A stretch of 64,000 nucleotides of DNA, from contig BLAL01000044.1 of the NCBI GenBank assembly GCA_015698045.1, positions 340,501 through 404,500 of the forward strand. Direction: 5' to 3'. The stretch is from Rhizophagus clarus. Lineage: Eukaryota; Glomeromycota; Glomeromycetes; Glomerales; Glomeraceae. This document shows positions 33,668 to 46,896 of this stretch, in pieces (the stretch's first letter is position 1; the number at the start of each line of letters is the position of its first letter). The position numbers and the translations under genes were made by a program. The notes beneath the pieces were generated by a model. The model had not been told where the DNA came from. It was given only the letters and a program-made list of their open reading frames with translations, and searched no databases.

Positions 33668-34132
33668 ATGGTAGTTATCCAAATCAATGACCAAAGTACA
33701 CTTCAAGAACATCTTGGTAAAGGAAAGTTGGTAAGTTATTAATGTTAAGTTTATTTGACATTTTAATTAGATTTTAATTTCTTTTTTCAAATAAATAAAT
33801 AAATAGGTGGTGGTTGATTTTAAAACAACGTGGTGTCCGCCCTGTAATATGATTGCTCCTAAAGTCGAAGCTTTTTCAAACGATTATACTGATGTCATCT
33901 TTCTTAAAGTAGATGGTGATGAAAGTCCAGTAAGTTTCCCTTTTATTTTATTTATCTTTTTTGAAAAGATATTTTCATATTAAATAATTATATATATTTT
34001 TAGGATCTTACAACTGAATATAAAATTTCAGCTTTTCCGACATTCCTTTTCTTTAAGGATGGAAAACTTGTTGAAACAATTGTTGGGGCTATTCCGGATA
34101 AGTTGAAAGAGAATATTGAAAAATATAAATGA
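33668..34132 (+). CDS. Cytosolic thioredoxin
   Basis: Three exons, 33668-33730, 33807-33929 and 34004-34132, give 104 residues, the normal size of a free thioredoxin. Both introns start GTAAGT and end TAG, in phase 0. Residues 22-29 form VVVDFKTT, and the redox site is W30-C31-P32-P33-C34, where most thioredoxins have WCGPC. The cis-proline is in AFPTFLFF (P74). The C-terminal helix DKLKENIEKYK is complete. No signal peptide is seen, so it is cytosolic or nuclear. It would reduce protein disulfides using thioredoxin reductase. The Gly-to-Pro change in the CxxC loop should alter redox potential; fold identity is not in doubt. Confidence 0.9.
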
Positions 34133-35712
34133 AAATAATTTAATATATGTGTATTTATTTGCTCCCAATTTCCTAAATACATATTCTATTTTTAAATAAA
34201 AATCCTAGTATTGTAAAAGCAAAGGATATGAATCATAAATATCGTAATATATTTATCATATCTTGCAGAAATTTTTTATTGCTACAGACAGTTTAACCGA
34301 TGTAACGAGATATTTCACTGACAGGCCGCCGTCTATAAAAAAGGATCAATTAACATACTGTATAGAAGCCATCTATCTAAATATAACACGTTCTTCACTC
34401 ATATATGTATATCTGAATTCATTTTCCATTGTTTATACTAATCTAACAGCGTCGATTCATAGTAGAATCATCGTATATCATGGTTTTTAATGTTGTAATC
34501 TATCTTATGCACGTTTGAATAATTAATTTTCGTGGTATGATCTCTACAAACTCGAAATAAGGTAAGGTGGTAGAACATTATCATCGTGCGAATAATGCAA
34601 AATAATAGAATCTTACAGATTTTAGCATCTTCAGATTCGTGAAATTAAAATATAATCTAAATCTATCCGTCTTCAAAAACATGTTCGTGATGATGAACAA
34701 ACATCAAATGATGTTTCATTCAAAGCTCTTAGTTGGACTTTTCTGATGAATATCCAAAGAAATATGTTTATAAACTATGTTTGCAACCAATAATATCCAG
34801 CGCCACAAGCCTTGATTACTGGTAAGTTTATTTGGTTTATGAGATTTTGTTTTATGGATCTCAAATATGATGGCATCATCCATTCGCGCTTTGTTGCACT
34901 TTACAAATATTGTTAAATTCCGCATTCTAAGTGGAAGGATTTATCGTGTACAACAATTTATACTATTAAATAAGAGTAATTATAATTGTTTTAATGTATA
35001 ACAATTAACAAATTATAATCTTCTTTACGAAAAAAAAAATAATTTAATTATTACTCTTTATAGCTTGTACGCGGGTTTATAAAACATGATCAATAAAGTT
35101 TCGAGCGCCAATTAAAAACCATTAACTAAAATACGACAATTAATTTAATAGATATGTAACTATAAATTACAGTTTTCGAATAATGAAAAAAGACAAAAAT
35201 TGTATAAAAATTTAAATAGGTACTTTCCGTTGTACTTGTACAGTATAAAATATGTTACCAAAAACCATTAAAATTATAGTCTTTTCATTATTTTTCAGGT
35301 TTTGAAACTATACATACATTGTAGGGAATAAAATATCCAGTAAATTATTTTATATTCATATTCTGTTCCAATCTTAAAAAACGTGTTCTTGACGCATTAC
35401 ATTTTTAGATTAAATATCACATATATCAAATTTTATAGATATAACAAATTTTATTTGTAAAATTACTCTATAACTTATTTGAGTTTATTGAATATTTAAA
35501 CGGATAACGGATACAAACTCTACTTTGCATTTCCTTATGCGTGTAAATAAATAAAATTTATCTTGTACTTCAATGGTGTTCGGCAAAAATAGTTGCCTAG
35601 ATCAACAGAATCATTATTAATCCTAGGATGTTTCTGGAATAATTTATCGCACTGTATAAATATACCATATGTCCATATCTCTTTTATATTCACGATACAG
35701 TACATAAAAAAA
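34133..35712. other. Intergenic, no supported gene
   Basis: 1.6 kb with short unrelated frames only. No family motif is visible on either strand. The last part is the promoter region of the acyltransferase-like gene. Confidence 0.5.
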
Positions 35713-37679
35713 ATGGATCAACCGAACGAAAGGACAAGTTTGATTCAAGTAAATGTATATGTATTATAAAACATCACTATATGAAAAATAATTGACATAT
35801 TTATGTTAAATAAAGGCAAACTCTTATGCGGACGTTAACATCAGACCACGTCGTGTTGTAGTTTTGGACGTGTTTCGTGGATTTTTAATGGTTTTACAAT
35901 CTTTGGACCGTATGTTTTAAATCACATATCATATACTTTCATCGGTCATTATTATATAGTATACTATCCTATGTGCAGTATTTTTATGATAAATAATCAC
36001 CAATCTTTTGATTCTTTCCTTTATTAGATGCAAGATTATTTTTAACAAATAATAAAAGTCAAGCAGGTATAATAAGTTTTAATAATATATGCGTGTTTTT
36101 AAAAAAAAAAAAAAGTTAATTCACTCGTTCAGCGACCCCTTCGGAGAATTTAACGGGTCGCCGTACGAGTTAAGGTTAATTCATACTGCGCCACTTCATT
36201 AGAACACGAAACATGGTATATTCAACCTGTGTATAAAGATTTGATTCCATCAATGTCAAGATTAGTAACTCATTTAGCAGCACCTGGATTTGCTTTTATG
36301 ATGGGATTTGGTATAATTTTATTTTCAGAATCACGTTTAAGAATTGGATGGAAAATAAATAAATTACTAAAGCATTATATTATTAGAGGTCTAACTTTAA
36401 TAATATTGAATGCTTATTTTTCAATCTTTGCTATTATTTATCTTAACGGTAAATTTTTATCTTCTTTTATTCTTACTATATTTTATATCACATTTTTTCT
36501 TAATTCCTAATAATACTATATTTGTTATTTGTTTATTAGAGATAATTTTTCCTACAAGTGTATTATTTGCTTTAGGAATAAATTTTATAATTGGAGGATT
36601 AATATTTTTAGTAGGAATAAAATCATTTCCATATCTTATAAGATTTCAAAAAAATTTCACCTCGAATTATATAGTGGATCATGAAATTGTGGAAAAAAAA
36701 GCAGAATACATGAGAAATATTATTCTCTTAATAATAATTAGTTTATTAGCGATTGGCAATGTTTTGCAAACTCCTAAATCAATAGAATATGGTAAAGTTG
36801 ATTTTGGTTGGTGGAGGTATATTTTGATATTACCAGGTAATTTTTTTTATCTTCTGAGGCTACCCCTACTCCTAAAAATACCCCATAAATGGGAAAAATT
36901 CTTTTATTAACGATTTTTTATTTATTTTTCAGGAGAATATAAATCACTCTATTCTGTTTATCCACCTTTAAATTGGTTGTCTTTCACAATTTTCGGAATT
37001 CTTTACGGATATATCACTTTAAAACAAGCACATAATAAACGTTATAACAGAAATCTCAATTTGGTAAGGTCAAAAATGAGCGTCTTTCCTAAATATATAC
37101 AACAGATTCGCGCAGGAATAATTACATTTTTTTGTCATTTTTTTATAGAAAATTGGGGCTTTTCTTTTAACGCTCTTTTTAATAATAAGAATTCCCGGAA
37201 AATTTGGAAACATAAACCCAGAACTTCTTCCATCACCACCACCAGGAACTTTATTCAACAATCCCTATTTAACATCAACATTACAATTCCTTAATGCAAT
37301 TAAATATCCACCAGATTTATCATTCATCACACTATATATGGGTTTAAATCACTTAGTTTTAGCTTTTTTCTATTCGATCCCTTCATCAACTTCTTATTCT
37401 ACATTAAATTATTTTATAGATTTTTTAATTAGTGGTCCATTATTGGATTTTGGACAAAGTGCTTTGTTTTTTTATATAATACATTATCATTTGTATCAAT
37501 TTATGAATCTGATTTTTGAATCTTTATTTGGATATAACCGAGGAACATTATTTAATATTGATTCTTGGCAATTTTGGTCTTTGTGGATTTTCGGTTTAGC
37601 ATTATTATGGCCAACATGTATTAAATATGCTAAATTTAAAAGAAGCAAAGGTCCTGATTCATTATGGAGATTCTTCTAA
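35713..37679 (+). CDS. Multi-pass acyltransferase-like membrane protein (HGSNAT/DUF1624-like)
   Basis: Seven exons assemble in frame: 35713-35748, 35816-35909, 36028-36066, 36203-36448, 36540-36836, 36933-37063 and 37149-37679, giving 457 residues. The N-terminal part carries RRVVVLDVFRGFLMVLQSLD followed by HARLF across an exon junction, the typical opening of heparan-alpha-glucosaminide acetyltransferase-like and related DUF1624 proteins. About nine to eleven hydrophobic helices follow, with the conserved loop RIPGKFGN, the segment KYPPDLSFITLYMG, and QSALFFYIIHYHLY near the end. It is probably an acyl-CoA-using transferase in an internal or plasma membrane; the substrate is unknown. Intron 3 contains a 52-bp hairpin insert. 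Exon joins were made by eye. Confidence 0.65.
36115..36182. repeat. 52-bp hairpin insert with 8-bp flanking repeats, in an intron
   Basis: Flanked by GTTAATTC at 36115-36122 and 36175-36182. The insert contains ACTCGT..GCGACCC and, inverted, GGGTCGC..ACGAGT, with a GC content far above its surroundings. It looks like a minimal MITE and lies between exons 3 and 4 of the acyltransferase-like gene, ending 20 bp before the acceptor. Confidence 0.55.
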
Positions 37680-38122
37680 ACATAATTATATAATTTTTTC
37701 TGCACTTTTCTGTTAGAATATCAATTAGATTTTTTTTTTTAATTATTTGTTAGTTGTGATATTAGGTGGAGTATTATAAATCAAATTTAACTATCTCGCA
37801 AATCTCCGAGTTGTTAAATAAGTTATTTTATATATAGAGAAGTAAAATAAATATTAACAAGGTCGTTATGATTAACATACGCTTTATTCCTGGAAGTCCA
37901 TGATATTCAGACTTATTTATTCCCTTATTGGAATTTTTTCTGTTGTTGCTGCTAAAGAGGTTATAACTGTGGATCCTTTAAAAACTATTAGCGCTTTTCA
38001 ATTTTTGACTTCTGAATTTTTATTATAAGACAGATATCCACTTAAAATTTTGGTGAATCCTATTCCTTTAATAAGATTGCTAAAACCGACTCTATTGTCT
38101 ATATTCCATTTCTAACTTAACT
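37680..38122. other. Intergenic, no gene
   Basis: AT-rich DNA between convergent units. No motif is recognised. It presumably holds the 3' ends of the flanking genes. Confidence 0.4.
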
Positions 38123-40863
38123 CTATAAGTTGGTGACTTCTTCAAGTTGTACTTCACAAATAATTTCAGTTTGGATTTTGAAAAATTCCTCAAATTTATC
38201 CTGCATTTGCTCAGGTGCTTTCATTCGTGCCACCATTCGATTAAACATTTCCTCCTTGTTCGATTCTTGCGGTACTAATAAATTCCTCATGAAGTTTCCA
38301 GTCAAATACTCATTATTTACCGGCTCAGCATAAACAAATTGTGAGAAAATGGAACGAGACACCTGCATTACGTTCTCATTTTAGCAACAGCCGATATGAA
38401 TAAATTTAAAATTGGAAGAGCACAGGGTGAGGTCGACTCTTGTGTTTAGTGATCCTTCCACTTCATATGGTTGAGAGAATATAATAAATATAATACTCTT
38501 TAAGTGAAACAAATAATAATGATGAAATTAAGGTTTTTTAAAATTTTATTTTTACTTGCTAACGTTGTCCTTTGGGCTTAAATTTTATTTCTGGTGAGAT
38601 GTTGATAATACTGGCAATTAAATTATCGTTATGCCATTAATTGTTGAGTGAATTAACTGAGTCAAAGTCGACTTCTCCATTATGCTATTACTAATTATCG
38701 TTAAACTCCATTATTATAAAATCCTCATCCCATTCCAAATTCCCATACCATAAATCCTATCTAATTATGGTTGTTGAATGTTGGTACCTATAGGCAAGCT
38801 CATTTCCTTGAGGTTTTGTTGGCTCAATAGATTTTCGATGACGTCAAGGACGCGATGATCAGACTCCTCTTTCCATTAATAAAAAATTTGAATGAGTAGC
38901 AATTATGTAGGCAATCGTAGAATTGCAAGTTCCTAAAGAGAAAGAATTGGTCAGTCATATTCAGAAATATCAAACAAATGAAGTTTAGATTTACCTCCGG
39001 TAACCACCATCGACATAGCGGGCGCGTTAAAGTGGATACAAATTCTTGTATTGTTTTCCAATCTTCTTCCTGTGTAAAGTTCAGCTCTTACTGCCCCAAT
39101 TAAACTTCCAGTAATTTCTGCCCTTTCAATATTACATCTTGATAATATTGTTTCTGTAATTTCATTATCGCTCAGTATTTCACTTAGTGCTCTATTTCCA
39201 TAATGTGCCCTTATTAATTCATCAATTCTTTGAATATTTTCCTGGTATTCATTAGTTGTTGGATATATTCTACTAGCATGCCATCTAAAATCTTCAGCTA
39301 TCTGAAACAATATAGTTGTATGGCTTATATACATAAACCCTAATACCAATAATTGTCTTAATACTTCAATCGGTATTTCAAACACAGTCATTCCGTGATT
39401 TATTCGTGTAATAAATACATCTCCCCTTTGTTATCTGATTCCATGTGTTTCAGGTACTATAACATATTCATTTTGATGGATATATATTGGTGTTCCATAA
39501 TATTTTGGAGTCCTTGCCCTATCCCCACTGGTTCCAATATTAGATTGTATGTTTACTGTTCTTCTAAAAGGTGACCTGTATAACGATGGTCCACTAGTAT
39601 CTTCATTTGGAAATAATGAAGACGCCTTCTGGTAACACTTATTACCAAAAATCCTCTTTCATTACTATGTGATTCTAGCAATTCCTTCAGATGTTTCTAT
39701 ATCAAATTCCCATTTTCCTGCATTTCAATTGATCTCTTTGGTATAACAGTAATGCTGTTTGCATCAAACTGTTGTCCTCTCTTCAAATTTCGATTAACAT
39801 TTTCAATTTCATTATTAAAATCCACCATGACAACCGACCACCTGTTTACTGATTTTGATCACCCGTTTGCTGTTTATTTAGTTCATTCATTTGCTTATCT
39901 AGTCCTTCCATGTAATTCTTGTTTCAATGGTCATGTTATTACTGTCTTCCCGCCATACAATTCCATTAATTCTTCTATTTCTCATATCAATATCTACCGT
40001 AATTTCTCCTACTGTACTGTGTAATCTTATCATACTTGACGTTTGATTTTCATTTAAATTAGCTGGTTCACTACTTTGAAAGATGATTCGTCGATCTCCT
40101 AATTCATCAGTTTTAATATACCCCTGTTGTATAGCACTAATTACATTTTCTACATTTTCCCGTAGTGTTCTTATAATTATATCTTGTGTTATTCCCGTTA
40201 AATCCTGTAATAATAGTGGTCTATTATTAAGGCTTTCTCTTCTTTCTTCCAGAGTAAAGAATATTTTCTCGTGTTTCTTAAACACACCTTTTCCCCTTCT
40301 TTTTTCAAAACTATTAAAAATTTTATTTGCCAAATCTTCATCCAAACCTTTTCGTTCATTATTTAGTCTTTTATTAATAAGGTCATAATATTCCTTTTCC
40401 AATAATTCAGAAAATTCATCCATACTATGTTCGTCAACAAATTCCGTATCCAAAAACCATTCAACAATATAGTCGTGAAAGTCATCCGTACAATCCTTCA
40501 TTTTATAAGGCTCTTTATACATCATTTTTTTCAAAATCCTTTTTTTGAGTATCACCCGCATCCTCTATTTTTCCTGTACCCTTTTTAACACTTCCTTTTC
40601 TAAATAATCTTCCCATTCCCAACCAATTTTGTTAATAATTTTTTTAGTCAAAACTGATCCTTTGCAATTCGTTCACTTATATTTCTCATTTGATTTTCAG
40701 CTTTTCCTTCTGTTTCATGTAGTTCTCCTTGTTTTCTTAACCTAGCATTTTCAATTTGTATTTTTTCTAAAACTTCCCTGTCTTGTTTTGTTAACATGTA
40801 AAAAGAATCCCTATTCGTATTTAGTTCCAAACCAAATATCCCAAATGTGGACCATGAATCCAC
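38123..40863 (-). pseudogene. Large decayed gene, family not recognised
   Basis: On the minus strand a series of frames reads as one protein broken by stops and shifts: 40863-40648 (MDSWSTFGIFGLELN, charged coiled-coil), then after a shift WEWEDYLEKEVLKRVQEK and a TAG, 40561-39899 (SMDEFSELLEKEYYDL, and ITGSLI-free acidic region ending TRITWKD), fragments VDFNNEIENVNRNLKRG and FPNEDTSGPSLYRSPFRR, then HQNEYVIVPETHGIR, a stop, and RGDVFITRINHGMTVFEIPI into 39391-38951 (ends HLFDISEYD). A last frame at 38368-38123 (MQVSRSIFSQFVYAEPV) may belong to the same or a neighbouring unit. No intron signals explain the breaks. Amino-acid use is that of a real soluble protein of 700 or more residues. I do not recognise a cellular, transposon or viral family. 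Confidence 0.55.
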
Positions 40864-41678
40864 ATTTACTAATTATGATTGAAGGTTTTGCCAGAGAATA
40901 TAAAAATAAAAAATGATAATGATCACATAAAAAATTTATAAAAAAGAAGCCAAATCTATAATACTTGTAATAATAATTTCAAATAATAATTTAATAATTA
41001 CTAGTTAATTATTGTTAAAACAATAAATTTAAAGAGTTAAAGTTAATTCATTCACCAACAAAAGAGGAGACTGTGGCCTTGGTTGAGGGAGATGGCAAGG
41101 AAGTAAAAGAACAAGCAACTTTGCTGGTCTGATTAGCAGGTATTATAGCACCTAAACGGCTACATAGGAATCCGTTATCCCATAAATTAAACGGCTAATG
41201 ATTTTTGATCCAGAAATGATTATTAATATACTTGTCGAAATGGACCGAAACTCTTCGTAAGAACCAACTTGTAATGTTCAACGTGTTTACAAATTACGGA
41301 ATAGCTGGTGTATGACTATGCCGAAACAATATAATAGAATTTCGAATGAAGGAGCCAAAAAATTTGTGGATCAGTGGGATCAGTTTTCATTATTCTATTT
41401 TTGTATAACTGTATAACTTATAATGATTAAGCCATTGCGATGAAAACTACCCAAATTGGTAAATCATAAATGTGGAATTTCAGCCTGATGTACGCCCTAA
41501 ATACGTTTTCACGTTACATTTAAAAATTTCCTGGTGATTTAAAAACACTTCTCGAAAGCTTTTTCATTTTACGCGTTAGTTATAAATTCTTGAATCCTAC
41601 AATACTGCGGTTTAATGTAACATAGCACAAAAGTCTGGTTGTACAAAATCATCGGCATTTTTGATACTCGAACAAAAA
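40864..41678. other. Intergenic with a possible decayed coding fragment
   Basis: At 41207-41375 the plus strand reads DPEMIINILVEMDRNSS, a TAA, then NVQRVYKLRNSWCMTMPKQY, which looks like former coding sequence with a stop, but no family is recognised. The rest is AT-rich and featureless. Confidence 0.3.
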
Positions 41679-42958
41679 ATGACTTTTTTACCTTCAGATG
41701 TAATTGAAGAAATATTTTCATATCTCGAAAAAGAATATTCAACAAATCCAACACAATTACATCGTGTAATTTATTCATGTAGTTGGATAAACAGAAATTG
41801 GTGTCAAAATACAATACCATACTTATGGCGTAAACCATTTTACTCTCGACGACCTCCCAATAATAACAACAACAAATTAAGAAATAGTAATAAAAAAATT
41901 ATCGGAACTTTATTGATGAGTATGAACGAGAAAGAGCGAAAAGAATTATTAGTGGCAGGATTTAATTTACCCAGGAGAGGAAGGTTTGGATCAATATTTG
42001 ATTATGCTAGTTTCATCAAAGAGCTGGATTATTTTGAAATGTTTAATAGCATTATCGATTGGATATTAGAAGATCATTTTCATATTACAAACGAGAATAT
42101 ACGACAAGAATATTTTTATCAAGAAAATATCGGAGCCATTAAGAACGATTTTGATGGCAATAATATTGATGGATTAATTCATTTAATTACATTTTCTTTA
42201 ATGAAATTGTTTAAAAATCATAATGCTCAAATTACTTACCTTAAATTAATACCTTATAATATTAATCATTATATAAGAGATGATAATTGTTATCTTTTAT
42301 TTGTTGATCAAAATTATTTTAAATGTTTAATTGAAAATTTAAAATATTTAGAAATTGATACTGAATTTTGTGATTATTTATTTTTAATTTCTCTTTCAAA
42401 AATATGTAATAATTTGGTAAGGTTTCTTATATTTCTGATGCGAAGTTTAATTAAAAGAAGTAATATTAAACGATTTTGTTTTTTGTTTTTTTTTAGAAAT
42501 TTTTACACATATTTAGAGATAATGTTCGAGTAACTAAAATAACACAAAATAATATTAAGTTACAAGCAACGCTATTAAACTCTTTTGTATCATCACAACA
42601 AAATTTAGAATCATTAAAATTATCAGGTTATGCGTGGTATTCAACTTTAATGGATCAATCAATATTAACTCAAATTGATTCTTTAAAAATATTAGAATTT
42701 AATGAAATAGATTTTAAATTTCAACAACTACAACAGCAAAAAAATGATTGTACTTTAGATATAATAAAATTATGTATCAATTTAGAATCATTGACAATTA
42801 GTTGGTGTTGGGGTTTAGGTGAAGGTGGATGTGGAGGAAATTATCAAAATATTCAAAATTTTATTAATAATTCTCAATTTCCTAAATTATCTAAAGTTAT
42901 TATAAAAGGTTTATGTCCTACTGCTTTAAGAAAATGGGCTGAAACTTACAATTACTAA
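41679..42958 (+). CDS. F-box-like protein
   Basis: Two exons, 41679-42416 and 42497-42958, joined in phase 0 through a GTAAGG...TTTTAG intron, give 399 residues. The ATG at 41679 is chosen because the frame upstream opens only at a TTG. Residues 2-16 TFLPSDVIEEIFSYL followed by HRVIYSCSWINRNWCQNTIP and YLWRKPF are an F-box of the expanded glomeromycete type (leader L-P, then C..W...A-like helix). The remainder contains leucine-rich stretches such as LKYLEIDTEF, NLESLKLSGYAWY and SLKILEFNEIDF, consistent with degenerate LRRs, and ends in a G-rich loop (GLGEGGCGGNYQN). It likely recruits substrates to an SCF ubiquitin ligase. Confidence 0.8.
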
Positions 42959-43216
42959 TTTATTATTGAAACTGTAATAATAAGAATATTGATCTTACTA
43001 TATAAAATTAATATTTTTTTTATAAAGTAAATGATTTATAATATTAAATAAGTATATAATATTTAAATTAAATAATAAATAAATTAAAAATTATAGGAAT
43101 TTGTTTATATTTAAAATTATATCACAGAAATATCAAAGCAATTTTTTGATTATATTTAATACAAAAAAAATATATATATAAATTTTATAAAAAGATATAT
43201 TATAATTGATAATCTT

Positions 43217-43257
<41 letters not shown>

Positions 43258-46092
43258 ATCTTTAAATTTATTTTTTTATTTTAAAATATTTTAAAATAAT
43301 TATAGTACTATATTTGTTTAAAAATATAAGCAAATACTGAAAATAAGTAAATTGTAAAATTTCTAAATGTTCTTTATGAAATTTTAACTATAGATTAATA
43401 AATGTAAAAACTAGGAAATGGTATCTGTTGGTAAATTCAAAGTATTAAGTCACATAATATAATATATATAAAAAGTTTTATATTAAATTAATTTTATTTT
43501 TGTATTTTTATAAATTGATTTATTTTAGTATCAAAAAAATTACTTTTATATCAAATTAATTTTTTTAGGATAAATTAATATTTATAAACAATAGATTAAT
43601 TATATATAATAAATGATTATATATCATTAATTTTATATAAATTATTTAATATATAATATAAAATATATAAAATAATAAAGCATATAAATCTTAAATTATA
43701 TTAAATAAATATAGTAATTATACATAATATTATTTATTTTTTTATTTTATTGTAATAATCAAATTTATAATAGAAAACAAAAAAGTAAACTAGATAAAAA
43801 TGATACATCAAAAATACGGGTTAATGAGATACCAATCAAACCATCACTATTACATAAAAATAATATAATATTATTTATTAAATTGATTGTTTTTTATTTA
43901 ATTTAAATTGCATATAATATTCAGAAATAAATATACAGATTAATTACTAATACAATTAATAATAGAAAAAAATTTTTATTAATAAATAATGAATTTAAGT
44001 ATTATAACTTATTCAAATTATTAAAATTGCATTATAAATAGACATAAAAGTATAAATTTTAAGACCTTTTAAAAAAGAAATAGTAAAAAAAAAAAATATT
44101 TAACTAATATGAAAAATATCTAAAATAGAAAATAATTATCATCTGTATTTGATTTTTTAACATACATTATTGAAATTTCATAAAATATATAATTTAATAA
44201 TAATATCATATTATACAAATACTTTTACTAATATATATAAACTTGCTTTTCATCATTTAAAAACAAACAGAAAAATTTAAATAATAAATATTTAAAAAAT
44301 TAATACTTTTATGATTATAAGATAGGAATATACATTAAATAATTGGATTATACTTACCAGAAGATTTAAAGAAATTTTAAATACAATAGAGCAAAATAAA
44401 TTTATAGAAACAGTATACAGAATCTTAACAAAATGAAAAAATATTAATAGGATTAATATGAATAAGTTTAAAGATTTGAAGTAATCAATAATTAAGATAC
44501 TTGCAATATATAGAAGATTATAAGGTAAAAAAAAATAAACTCAGATATAATAAGAGAACTTAAAGCAAAACTATTATTATCAAAAGATATATATATATAA
44601 TACTAACTATTAATATATAGATAAAAGAGTTATTTAATAATTTAATAAAAATAATAAAGATATAATATTTAAAAAATATGGTGGATGATTAGACCAGTCT
44701 CTGACTGAAAGTACTTATAGTTAATTAGTAGTGATTATAATTTGTAATTCTATTTTTACTTAATAAATAATAGTATAACTTCAACATCAAAAAAAAAAAA
44801 AAATATTTCAGTAAAAAATAAAAATGTATTTTTTTTGTTATTAGTTATAATATTAATTAAATTTAATAAATATGAAGAGTCTACTATTTTTAATAATAAA
44901 GATGATAAAGTAGTATTTATTATTTTTATTAAGCAAATCTAGAAAGATAAAAATAAATTAAAATATTTATATTTGCAAATTTTTATAAACCTCTTATAAA
45001 CAATTACAGTTTATACAATGATAATATTTATTAGTTAAAAAAGCTTTTATTTTAATATATAAAATAATATATGACTAGAAATTTTTTTTTTTAAATATAA
45101 ATATATAATATAAAAAGTATAATAAAAAAAAATAAAAGAATTGTTATATAATTTATTTAATATAATTTTTAATGAAAAATTAAGTAACTACAGATAAATA
45201 ATAATTATTAATAAATGATATTATAACTAAAAATGATAATTTTTTAATTCATAATATAATATAAATATTACAAAATTTATTTTATGATATAAGCAAAAAG
45301 CCAAAAACTATATAATTATACAACAAAATTTTATAAAATCTAAAAAAAATAAACTTTTTTATAATATATTATAAATTTTTAATTTTAAAAATTATGAATA
45401 TTAAAAATATATAAATCAGTCTAATAATTTCTTATTTTTGACTTATAAAATTTCATATATTTTATTAAATTATATAATAAAATTGTACAAAATTATTTTT
45501 TATAATAAAAAAACAAATTATTATAAATAAATTTTATGTTATATTACAACAAAAAATTATTCATGTTTTTGATTATAATACATGTATCAACTTAATTTAT
45601 AAATGGATAAATAAACAAATATTACATATTATTTTATATAGTATTTATATAGTCCTTCACCATACTTTAAATTAATAATATTTATTATATAATAAAAAAA
45701 ATATTATTATATAAAAAATTAAATAAATATTAATGCAATTTTATTATAAATATTAAATAAATATTTTATATCAAATATAAGTAATTTATAATAAAAATAA
45801 GTTTTTTATTTTTAAATAAATATAATAAAATTATAAATTATAATATGCAAAGTCAATTTGAAAAAATAAAAATCTGGTATAATATTAAATAAAAGTAAAA
45901 AATATATAAAAAAAATTATTTTAAAAAATATATTATATAAAACTTTGAAATATATATTATATATTAATTAAAATATTTTTTTTTCTTTTTTTTTTTTGGT
46001 GATGAAATTGTATATACATTTATTAGATTAAATAGGATTACATAGCAATCTCTTCTATTCTACATGCAATACTCTCATCCCAGCTTAAACCA
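42959..46092. other. 3.1 kb AT-rich intergenic, no gene
   Basis: Extremely AT-rich with poly(A) near 43225-43250 and no frame above background. Nothing is recognised on either strand. Confidence 0.6.
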
Positions 46093-46093
46093 G

Positions 46094-46290
46094 TCCAGAC
46101 TATAAATGCCACCCAAATTATTTTAAGTAAATCCCAAATTAATTTGTACATTTTGTAGTCATAATTTCCAAATCCCAAATGTACAAATTGTAAAATTTAT
46201 ATATGTAATTTGTAAATTAATTTGGATTTGTACATTTGGGCTGTTATAATTCCAAATTATTTTGGATTTGAGTGGCATCTATAGTCTAGA
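46094..46290. mobile_element. ~200-bp foldback MITE
   Basis: The two halves are inverted copies: CCAGACTATAAATGCCACCC on the left and the reverse complement of GAGTGGCATCTATAGTCTAG on the right. Both include CCAAATTATTT and CCCAAATGTACAAAT words in mirrored positions. No clear target duplication was seen. Confidence 0.55.
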
Positions 46291-46317
46291 CATTCACTCA
46301 TTCATTATCAACAAATT

Positions 46318-46424
46318 ATAAATAAAAAATAAAAATAAAAACAAAAATTAAAAATAATAATAAAAATAAAATAAAGACAAAAATAAAAATAAAAATAAAA
46401 ATAAAAATAAAAATAAAAATCAAA
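46318..46424. repeat. AAAAAT microsatellite
   Basis: A run of AATAAAAATAAAAATAAAAA-type hexamers, slightly imperfect in the first half and perfect in the second. Confidence 0.85.
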
Positions 46425-46676
46425 CTACTTAATTAATACTATCAACTAAAATAAAATTAAAATAAACATTATAAACATAATATATTCAGCTCAAGTAATA
46501 ATTTCTTTTAAGAACATCTTGATCAATGAAAGAGGTCGAGAAGAAGGTAATCAATTAAAATATATTATTAATATTAAATAATTATTAATTATAATATATA
46601 AAAAGTATTATTTAAAAAATAAAATTAAATATTAAAAAAAAATTATTACTTATTAGTAATTATTTAGGGTTTAATC

Positions 46677-46896
46677 ATTTTTTGCATCTGTAATGCATCA
46701 CACTCTTTTTTGTCACCTGTGTTACATTCTTCCTCTTTTCATTTTTTTATATGTATTCTGGAGATTCAAATTTTTTTAGTAGTAAAAAATCTATTTTTTA
46801 TGCTCCTAGTTAAATATTACATGTTAATTTTACCTGATATTACTGTAAATTTACCTAGAGTGTTCAGGATATGATATATCACAAGTGCAAAAAAAA
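46677..46896. mobile_element. ~220-bp MITE-like inverted-repeat element
   Basis: The left end TTTTTTGCATCTGTAATGCA and the right end, read in reverse complement, TTTTTTTGCACTTGTGATAT are similar over about 25 bp. It is non-coding, with ill-defined edges. Confidence 0.4.

Noticed and set aside
34263..34490. 75-residue plus-strand frame
   Set aside because: No motif, not linked to the thioredoxin exons, and composition like intergenic DNA.
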